Shown in pieces: positions 1 to 5,011 of a DNA stretch of 5,897 bases. Where the stretch lies: NCBI GenBank assembly GCA_023422975.1, contig JAFAGF010000151.1:1-5897 (forward strand), read 5' to 3'. The notes beneath the pieces were generated by a model. It worked only from the letters and a program-made list of their open reading frames with translations, did not search any database and was not told the DNA's origin. Source of the DNA: Pseudomonadota bacterium. Its GTDB lineage: Bacteria; Pseudomonadota; Gammaproteobacteria; Burkholderiales; Burkholderiaceae_C. The first letter of the stretch is position 1. Each line of letters starts with the position of its first letter. Position numbers and translations under genes: made by a program.

Positions 1-1017
1 AGCAATGCGTTTGCGCGCCTGCGCCAGCAAAGCTGGATCAAAACGCCCAAAGCGAGGCTGCTCATAGTTCACCGCATGATGGCGCTGCAGGCCAAATGCC
101 GCATACACCGCTCGCCACACAGGTGCCGCCTGCACGTCTTCCGCCATCGACGCCGCTTGTGCACAGAAAAACAGCATGTCCTGCAGCAGGCGCTCTGGCG
201 CAACAGGATCGCCTTTAGCCAAAGCCGCAGACACCATGAGCACTCGCGATGCCACACGTTTGGTGTAAATGTCGGCCTTCAGCAATCCATAAGCCATTGC
301 GTCGAAATAGGCTGCAGCAACCTTCCAGAAAATGCGCATCGACGGCTCGGACTGCGCCTGTGCAAACCCCATACAGACATCACGCATGCGCGCACTGGCA
401 GATGCGACATCCTGCCCTTTGACAATCTGCAGCACGGCTGCATCCAGCACTTTGCGCTGCTCTGGGCTGTAGCCCAGCGGCGCTACCGGCTGTGGCAGCT
501 GCGGATCTCTGAGCCTGCGCTCAATCGGCCACAGGTCTGCAGGGTGTACCTTGCCTTCGTTGCCATACAGCGCCTGCACGTCACGGTATTGTGGAAACAG
601 CGCCACCGAAGAAATTTGCTTGCCCGCCAAAATAGCATCCAGAAACTCCAGCAAGGCGAAACTGGCGGTCTCCAGCGTCTGCACAACCGCTTCTGTGCAG
701 TCTGCAGGATGCTGTACATAGTGCTGTAAAGCCGTTTCCATCGCGCGCAGCAGCAACGCAGGCTGCGGCATACCCACCATCTCTAGAGCCCCACTCGACT
801 GGTGCAACTGCTGCTTGGCCGTGCGCAAAGGGCTGCTGTCCAACGCCGCCAAATCCGAATGACTGGCCTCTTGCGCTTCGCGCACGAACCGGCGGGTGGC
901 TTTGACAGCTCCGTCCAAAGACTTGCGCAGCTCTTCCAGCACCCATGCCAATGGGCCTAAATCTTGTTCCCCGTGGGAGGCATGTCCCGTTGGAGCAGTG
1001 ACTTCAGTGGGTGACAT
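1..1017 (-). CDS. chpA: ChpA/PilL-type hybrid chemotaxis histidine kinase, N-terminal part (gene runs off the left edge)
   Basis: An uninterrupted frame of 339 codons runs from ATG at 1017 to the window edge without a stop, so the C-terminal part is missing. The family (ChpA of P. aeruginosa) is a very large CheA-type kinase with a chain of N-terminal Hpt-like domains, then kinase, CheW-like and receiver domains; only the N-terminal helical part is seen here. Residues about 22-130 form a helical bundle with the motif LHQSSGALEMVG (71-82), which resembles the H-x-x-K-G helix of Hpt domains but has Ser in place of Lys. Residues 184-339 are another helical, Ala-rich segment without a clear motif. 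No kinase, CheW or receiver motif lies inside the window, so the call rests on the Hpt-like pattern and on position directly after pilJ. AAGGA, 6 nt before the ATG, supports the start. It would phosphorylate PilG and PilH in the cytoplasm. Confidence 0.85.
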   Translation of the reverse strand, partial: MSPTEVTAPTGHASHGEQDLGPLAWVLEELRKSLDGAVKATRRFVREAQEASHSDLAALDSSPLRTAKQQLHQSSGALEMVGMPQPALLLRAMETALQHYVQHPADCTEAVVQTLETASFALLEFLDAILAGKQISSVALFPQYRDVQALYGNEGKVHPADLWPIERRLRDPQLPQPVAPLGYSPEQRKVLDAAVLQIVKGQDVASASARMRDVCMGFAQAQSEPSMRIFWKVAAAYFDAMAYGLLKADIYTKRVASRVLMVSAALAKGDPVAPERLLQDMLFFCAQAASMAEDVQAAPVWRAVYAAFGLQRHHAVNYEQPRFGRFDPALLAQARKRIA

Positions 1018-1023
1018 CGTCCA

Positions 1024-1028
1024 TCCTT
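1024..1028 (-). promoter_or_regulatory. Ribosome binding site of chpA
   Basis: On the minus strand AAGGA stands 6 nt before the ATG at 1017. It decides the start, since another ATG a few bases upstream (1022) is in a different frame and too close to this site. The same octamer CCAAGGAT occurs again 23 bp further upstream. Confidence 0.7.
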
Positions 1029-1073
1029 GGCATGTTTCAGCCGAAATCCTTGGTGCAATCGAAAGTCAGAATC

Positions 1074-3308
1074 TCAACCGATCTTGAATCGGGAAACCGA
1101 TTGGCGCAGTTCTTCCGCCATATGAGCCAAGTCACGCACCTGCTCTGCCGTGCTGCGCGTGCTGTCACCGGTTTGTTCCGTCACCGCAAAAATGTGCTGA
1201 ATATTGCCGGCCACATCGTTGGCCAGTGTGGCTTCACTTTGGGTGGTGTGCGAAATTTGCTCAATCAGCTCCGCCAACCTGCGTGAAACGCTATCAATTT
1301 CAGTCAATGCCGTACCTGCCGAGTCCGACAAACGTGCACCTTCCACCACGCCCTGGGTAGAGCGCTCCATCGCCGCAACAGCGTCCTGGGTATCCGTCTG
1401 AATGGTTTTCACCAAGGCAGAAATCTGGCGCGTGGCATCGGCAGAACGCTCCGCCAAACGCTGCACTTCTTCTGCCACCACCGAGAAGCCACGCCCTGCT
1501 TCACCTGCGGATGCGGCCTGAATGGCAGCATTGAGCGCCAGTACGTTGGTTTGCTCAGTAATGTCTGAAATCAGTTCGGTAATTTCGCCAATCTCTTGTG
1601 AGGACTCGCCCAAGCGCTTGATGCGTTTGGAAGTTTCCTGAATCTGGTCGCGAATGGCGTTCATGCCGCCGATCGTGTTTTGCACGGCCTGCTGACCTTG
1701 CTCAGCAGCTTGCAGCGACTGGCGCGCCACCGCTGCCGATTCCTGCGCCTGGCCGGAGACGGTATTGATACGTGTGGCCATTTCCAGAATCGACTGACCT
1801 GTTTCACGGATTTCACGCAACTGCTCTGCCGAAGTTGCCAGCAACTCGGACGAAGTGCTGTCCACCTGTGCCGTCGTCTGCGCCACACGCTGCGCCGTGT
1901 TTTGCACACTGCCTACCAACAAGCGCAACTCTTCCACCGTGTAGTTCACCGAATCCGCAATCGCTCCGGTGATGTCTTCCGTCACCGTAGCCTCTTGCGT
2001 CAAGTCGCCCTCCGCCACGTTTTGCAATTCGTTCATCAATCGCAAAATCGCCGCCTGATTGGCGTCGTTCACCCGCTTGGCTTCTTGCTCTTGGTGACGC
2101 GCATCGCGCTGCTGCTGCTCGGCCAACTCTTGGCGCTGGCGGCTATCGAGCAGCTGCACACGTGAAATACCCACGCCACACGCTACGACAAACAGCCCCA
2201 AAATCACCAAAATTGCCATCTGGCCTGCCGAAATACCTGCCTGGCCCGACAGTTTTTGCTGCAGGTTTTCCAACTGCGAGCGCAAAGGTTCGCTGTCGCC
2301 AATGATGGAGTTCTGTGCCTCACGCGCTGCCACCAGCCCTTGCAGATTGCTCAAAATCGAGGCTGCTTGTGTGCGCGTTTGTTCATACTCTTCCAGCATG
2401 GCCACCAATTGCTCGCGCACCTGAGGGTCACGCGCAGCAGGCAAGCGCAGATCCACACTCCCTTTGAGCAGACCATCGGCCAACTCTTTGAAAGAGTTCA
2501 AGTCACGGCCTAGCAAGAACACCGCTTCAGGGCTGACACCATCAATGGTTTGGAATTCGTTGGCCGATTTACCAATCCGCTGAGTCAGCATCAAAAGCTG
2601 GCTAGAGGCTGCGATTTCAGGCGCAGAAGCGCCGGATTGCAACTTGCTGTTGGCCACCGCTTCCGCCAGTTCCAACAAGCTAGAAGACTGACGATTGATA
2701 GCACGCAGCGCATCACCTGCCTGGGTTAGCACCGCTTTTTGTGCCAAAACCGCTTGGGCATTCTTTTCTGCCCGCTGCGCCAGCGTGCTGACCGAGCCCA
2801 GATCCTGCTCCAACGCTGCATCCACACTTTGCACCCCCAACTCTGCATCGCCTTGGGTCAAAGCTCGGACATTGCGCCCCAGCACCGTTGCGCTGTCTTT
2901 GAGTTCAGTGAATGCCTGATTCTTACCCAGCAAGGCTTGCGTGACCGACTTGGCCAAGCGTTGTGACTGCATCAGCGATTGACCTGTCGCGGCCAACTGT
3001 TTGGCAGAGCGGTCTGCTTGCTGCAGTACCCAACCTGCCACCAAGGCCAGCAACACCACCCCCAAAGCCAGCATGGTGAGCAAGCGGCGCTGGTGCGTGG
3101 CTGCAGGCGCTGGTCCCATCAGCGGCAAATCGATGGTGCCTTGCTCGACCAGCAGGTCATCCATCAAATCGGTGTCTTGCACGCTTTGCAGCGTATCCGC
3201 CGTCAGCGTTTGCTGCGTGGCATCGTCTGCGCCGACTACTTCCAACCCCTCATCTTTATCGCTGTTTTTACGACGAAAAATGCTGCTGATCTGCTGGACT
3301 AAAGACAT
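1074..3308 (-). CDS. pilJ: Type IV pilus methyl-accepting chemotaxis receptor PilJ
   Basis: A 744-residue inner-membrane receptor feeding the Pil-Chp pathway. Order from the N-terminus: an acidic cytoplasmic segment (1-74), a transmembrane helix (about 76-95, rich in L, V and A), a periplasmic part (96-363) with two PilJ-type repeats ([12 protein letters not shown] at 111-122; [12 protein letters not shown] at 238-249), a second transmembrane helix (about 364-383), a charged linker, a HAMP-like segment (about 415-465) and the MCP signalling hairpin, whose tip carries [13 protein letters not shown] then AGEAGRGF (about 585-608). The tip wording and the segments [16 protein letters not shown] and LVKTIQTDT match PilJ rather than general MCPs. 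There is no CheR-docking pentapeptide at the C-terminus, which ends SRFKIG. An in-frame TTG lies two codons upstream (3314), but GAGG at 3315-3318 abuts it and sits 6 nt before the ATG at 3308, so I use the ATG. The protein is longer than Pseudomonas PilJ (about 680 aa), mainly at the N-terminus. Confidence 0.95.
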   Translation of the reverse strand: MSLVQQISSIFRRKNSDKDEGLEVVGADDATQQTLTADTLQSVQDTDLMDDLLVEQGTIDLPLMGPAPAATHQRRLLTMLALGVVLLALVAGWVLQQADRSAKQLAATGQSLMQSQRLAKSVTQALLGKNQAFTELKDSATVLGRNVRALTQGDAELGVQSVDAALEQDLGSVSTLAQRAEKNAQAVLAQKAVLTQAGDALRAINRQSSSLLELAEAVANSKLQSGASAPEIAASSQLLMLTQRIGKSANEFQTIDGVSPEAVFLLGRDLNSFKELADGLLKGSVDLRLPAARDPQVREQLVAMLEEYEQTRTQAASILSNLQGLVAAREAQNSIIGDSEPLRSQLENLQQKLSGQAGISAGQMAILVILGLFVVACGVGISRVQLLDSRQRQELAEQQQRDARHQEQEAKRVNDANQAAILRLMNELQNVAEGDLTQEATVTEDITGAIADSVNYTVEELRLLVGSVQNTAQRVAQTTAQVDSTSSELLATSAEQLREIRETGQSILEMATRINTVSGQAQESAAVARQSLQAAEQGQQAVQNTIGGMNAIRDQIQETSKRIKRLGESSQEIGEITELISDITEQTNVLALNAAIQAASAGEAGRGFSVVAEEVQRLAERSADATRQISALVKTIQTDTQDAVAAMERSTQGVVEGARLSDSAGTALTEIDSVSRRLAELIEQISHTTQSEATLANDVAGNIQHIFAVTEQTGDSTRSTAEQVRDLAHMAEELRQSVSRFKIG

Positions 3309-3314
3309 GCTCAA

Positions 3315-3318
3315 CCTC
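3315..3318 (-). promoter_or_regulatory. Ribosome binding site of pilJ
   Basis: GAGG on the minus strand lies 6 nt before ATG 3308. It would be directly adjacent, with no spacer, to the alternative TTG at 3314, so it decides for the ATG. Confidence 0.55.
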
Positions 3319-3333
3319 GAAGAATCAAAACGA

Positions 3334-3876
3334 TCAGGTGCGAATACTTAGAAAGTCTGGAGATTGCATCAATGCATGCAACTGCAAAACTTGCCAATTC
3401 CCACCTGCACTATCGGTATAACTGGCGCCCACGATACCCGGCGAGGCTTGGTGCACTTCCTGCGCTGGCTCAATGGCTGCAGAGATAAAGTCATCTGCAC
3501 CACGCAAACCCAACAATCGATCCGCCACCAGGGCCACATTCACCTGCAGTGCTGGATTGACCGCCAGCAGGCTCACTTCATGCAAAGACTGCTCGGTACG
3601 TTCTATGGGGTGGCCCAAATACGCGCCCAGATCCACCACGCCCGCCAAACTGCCACGCAAATTGGCTACACCCCAAAACCATGTATTGGTATAGGGCACG
3701 CGCAGCACTCCAGGCCAGGAGAAGATTTCTCCGGCTTGCTCCAGCGGCAATAAATAATTACGCCCGGCCACTTGCACCGCCAGCCAGCTCGCACCCTGAG
3801 AGGTATTGGTGCGCGCAGCCTGCAGGCGATCAGCCAAGCGCGTCTGCAATTCGCGCAGCGCTTGTCGATTTGCCAT
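3334..3876 (-). CDS. pilI: CheW-like adaptor protein PilI
   Basis: A 180-residue soluble adaptor that should link PilJ to the kinase ChpA at the membrane array. After a helical N-terminus (1-25, many R, Q and L) a CheW domain spans about 29-172. Its marks are [20 protein letters not shown] (30-49), the P-x(7)-GVANLRG pattern (61-75) and VVDLGAYLG (80-88), typical of CheW beta-barrels. Length fits PilI of other bacteria. The ATG at 3876 lies 11 nt after the pilH stop; only a weak GAG precedes it (about 7 nt away), so translation may be coupled to pilH. The stop is 25 nt before the pilJ start. Position between pilH and pilJ gives the symbol; the sequence alone would say only CheW family. Confidence 0.92.
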   Translation of the reverse strand: MANRQALRELQTRLADRLQAARTNTSQGASWLAVQVAGRNYLLPLEQAGEIFSWPGVLRVPYTNTWFWGVANLRGSLAGVVDLGAYLGHPIERTEQSLHEVSLLAVNPALQVNVALVADRLLGLRGADDFISAAIEPAQEVHQASPGIVGASYTDSAGGNWQVLQLHALMQSPDFLSIRT

Positions 3877-3887
3877 AGCAGCTCAAT

Positions 3888-4259
3888 TCAAGCGCTTTGC
3901 AGCGCAGCAATTTTGGTTTGCAGCTCGGTGGGATCCACCGGTTTGGTGATGTAGTCGCTGGCACCTTGGCGCAACCCCCACACGCGGTCGGTCTCTTGGT
4001 TTTTGCTGGTGCACATGATGATGGGCACACCGGCATATTTGGTGTCGCGGGCAATCGCTCGGGTGAGCTGAAAGCCGTTTTGCCCAGGCATCACCACATC
4101 CATCAAGATGAGGTCTGGTTTTTCTTCGCCCAGCCGTGCCAATGCTTCTTGGGCATTTTCAGCCGTACGCACTTGGTAGCCTTGTTTTTGCAGCAAATCG
4201 GTCAAAAACATTAGCTCCGTTTTTGAGTCATCCACCACCAGTACTTTTTGAATGGTCAT
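3888..4259 (-). CDS. pilH: Twitching motility response regulator PilH
   Basis: A 123-residue single receiver domain with no output domain. Acidic pocket D10 and D11 (VLVVDDS), phospho-acceptor D54 (LILMDVVMPG), T84 (MCTSK) and K106 (YITKPVD) are all present, so it should be phosphorylated by ChpA. The segment NQETDRVWGLRQGASDY (87-103) is very like P. aeruginosa PilH (DQETDKVWGKRQGA, from memory), which separates it from PilG. In Pseudomonas PilH opposes PilG and is tied to pilus retraction and phosphate flow; that role here is inferred. The start ATG has AGGAG 6 nt upstream. It lies 26 nt after pilG and 11 nt before pilI. Confidence 0.94.
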   Translation of the reverse strand: MTIQKVLVVDDSKTELMFLTDLLQKQGYQVRTAENAQEALARLGEEKPDLILMDVVMPGQNGFQLTRAIARDTKYAGVPIIMCTSKNQETDRVWGLRQGASDYITKPVDPTELQTKIAALQSA

Positions 4260-4265
4260 GCCCCT

Positions 4266-4270
4266 CTCCT
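4266..4270 (-). promoter_or_regulatory. Ribosome binding site of pilH
   Basis: AGGAG on the minus strand is 6 nt from ATG 4259, within a purine-rich run. It is the strongest Shine-Dalgarno match in the operon and suggests that PilH is made at a high level relative to its neighbours. Confidence 0.7.
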
Positions 4271-4285
4271 CTCTTGGTCTTCAAA

Positions 4286-4684
4286 TCAAATTGCTGCAGA
4301 CGTCACCTTGCCAAATTGCCTCACAGCTTGCAGCAACTGGTCTTTGGTAAATGGCTTGGTGAGGTACTCCTGACAACCCACCATGCGTCCTCGCGCTTTG
4401 TCAAAGACGCCGTCCTTGGACGAGAGCATGACAATGGGAGTGTCGGAAAAATGTGGATTGCGCTTGATGATGGCGCAGGTCTGATAGCCGTCCAGCTTCG
4501 GCATCAAGATGTCGCAGAAGATGAGCTGTGGCTGAAAGTCATTCACTTTCGCCAACGCGTCAAAGCCATCTTCGGCCAGCAGCACTTCGTGGCCGCCTTG
4601 TTTGAGAAAAATTTCAGCACTACGTCGAATGGTGTTGCTGTCATCCACCACCAACACTTTGAAAAATGCTTCGGCTGTACTCAA
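4286..4684 (-). CDS. pilG: Twitching motility response regulator PilG (TTG start)
   Basis: A 132-residue single receiver domain: D14 and D15 (VLVVDDSNTIRR), phospho-acceptor D58 (LIFCDILMPKLDGYQTC), S88 (MLSSKDG) and K110 (YLTKPF). The phrases DGFDALAK, DGYQTCAIIK and MLSSKDGVFDKARGR match PilG of P. aeruginosa closely, which stimulates pilus extension and CyaB-dependent cAMP signalling there. The start is TTG at 4684. An in-frame TAA lies at 4703-4705 and no ATG or GTG occurs between it and the D14-D15 pocket except a GTG at codon 10 that would cut into the first beta strand. AAGGGG at 4694-4699, 9 nt upstream, fits the TTG. The resulting N-terminus has the usual family length. It is the first pil gene of the set, 63 nt after rubredoxin. 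Confidence 0.94.
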   Translation of the reverse strand: MSTAEAFFKVLVVDDSNTIRRSAEIFLKQGGHEVLLAEDGFDALAKVNDFQPQLIFCDILMPKLDGYQTCAIIKRNPHFSDTPIVMLSSKDGVFDKARGRMVGCQEYLTKPFTKDQLLQAVRQFGKVTSAAI

Positions 4685-4693
4685 TTTGAACCG

Positions 4694-4699
4694 CCCCTT
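4694..4699 (-). promoter_or_regulatory. Ribosome binding site of pilG, supporting a TTG start
   Basis: AAGGGG on the minus strand stands 9 nt before TTG 4684. With the in-frame stop 18 nt upstream of the TTG it leaves TTG as the only sensible start. Confidence 0.5.
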
Positions 4700-4707
4700 G
4701 GGTTATG

Positions 4708-4741
4708 AAAAATCCCCCGACAGGGCTGTTGAGCACCTGTC
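4708..4741 (-). terminator. Hairpin with T-run between rubredoxin and pilG (possible weak terminator or attenuator)
   Basis: Read on the minus strand, GACAGG, one bulged T and GCT pair with AGC and CCTGTC around the loop CAAC: nine base pairs with one bulge. GGGGGA and then TTTTT follow. The six bases between stem and T-run make it a poor intrinsic terminator, so partial termination or an RNA-processing or stability role is as likely. It begins only 6 nt after the rubredoxin stop and ends before the pilG ribosome binding site, so it could set the ratio of rubredoxin to pil transcripts. Confidence 0.45.
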
Positions 4742-4747
4742 TCCCTC

Positions 4748-4921
4748 TTAAATTTCGACCATTTCAAAGTCTGCTTTGCCGACCGCGCATTCTGGACATG
4801 TCCAATCGTCCGGTACATCTTCCCAGCGGGTCCCAGCTGGAATGCCATGCTCGGGGTCGCCCACCGATTCGTCATACATCCAGCCACAAATCAAACACAT
4901 CCAAGTTTTAGGGTCAGTCAC
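4748..4921 (-). CDS. Rubredoxin
   Basis: A 57-residue one-iron electron carrier read from GTG at 4921 to TAA at 4748-4750. The iron ligands are C9 and C12 (CLICGW) and C42 and C45 (CPEC), with 29 residues between the pairs as in classical rubredoxins. Aromatic core residues Y16, W33, W40 and F52 and the PDDWTCPEC segment are also typical. An in-frame TAA lies two codons upstream of the GTG, and the next ATG (codon 8) would remove the first strand, so GTG is the start; the Shine-Dalgarno is weak (GGAAG about 12 nt away). The usual Gly after the second pair is Ala46. It acts in the cytoplasm, passing electrons from a rubredoxin reductase to an unknown acceptor. It heads the pil genes; a functional link with them is only positional. 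Confidence 0.93.
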   Translation of the reverse strand: MTDPKTWMCLICGWMYDESVGDPEHGIPAGTRWEDVPDDWTCPECAVGKADFEMVEI

Positions 4922-5011
4922 AGCTTAAAGTCGCTTCCAATAGAATGCAATGATTGTATCTAGGCACCTACCAAACCCCTCTTGACAGAGAGCCGGTCAT
5001 TGGGACAACGC
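4922..5011 (+). promoter_or_regulatory. Divergent promoter region between rubredoxin and the thiD-like gene
   Basis: These 90 bp must carry promoters for both directions unless transcription enters from outside. Toward rubredoxin, TACAAT (minus strand, 4953-4958, preceded by GA) is a good -10 candidate but its -35 is poor. Toward the kinase gene, GTCACA (4917-4922), an 18-nt spacer and TAGAAT (4941-4946) are a plausible pair with a leader of about 60 nt. TTGACA at 4982-4987 is a perfect -35 hexamer but has no -10 at the right spacing. An imperfect dyad covers 4941-4962 and a second small one (TAGGCACCTA) 4961-4970. These are pattern matches only. Confidence 0.4.

Noticed and set aside
76..729. 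217-codon open frame on the plus strand opposite chpA
   Set aside because: The translation is rich in R, H, C and Q, typical of an antisense shadow, while the minus-strand frame is open over the whole 1017 nt and continues the operon.
581..946. 121-codon frame on the minus strand inside chpA
   Set aside because: It is out of frame with the ChpA reading and made of G-, A- and R-rich filler without motifs.
3309..3314. TTG at 3314 as start of pilJ
   Set aside because: The GAGG site would touch this codon with no spacer; ATG at 3308 has a 6-nt spacer.
4681..4887. 68-codon minus-strand frame across rubredoxin and the hairpin
   Set aside because: It is the wrong frame; the frame from GTG 4921 gives both CxxC pairs of rubredoxin.
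4982..4987. TTGACA as a -35 box for the thiD-like gene
   Set aside because: No acceptable -10 follows at 15-19 nt, and the box would place the transcript start inside the coding region. Kept only as a remark in the promoter region.
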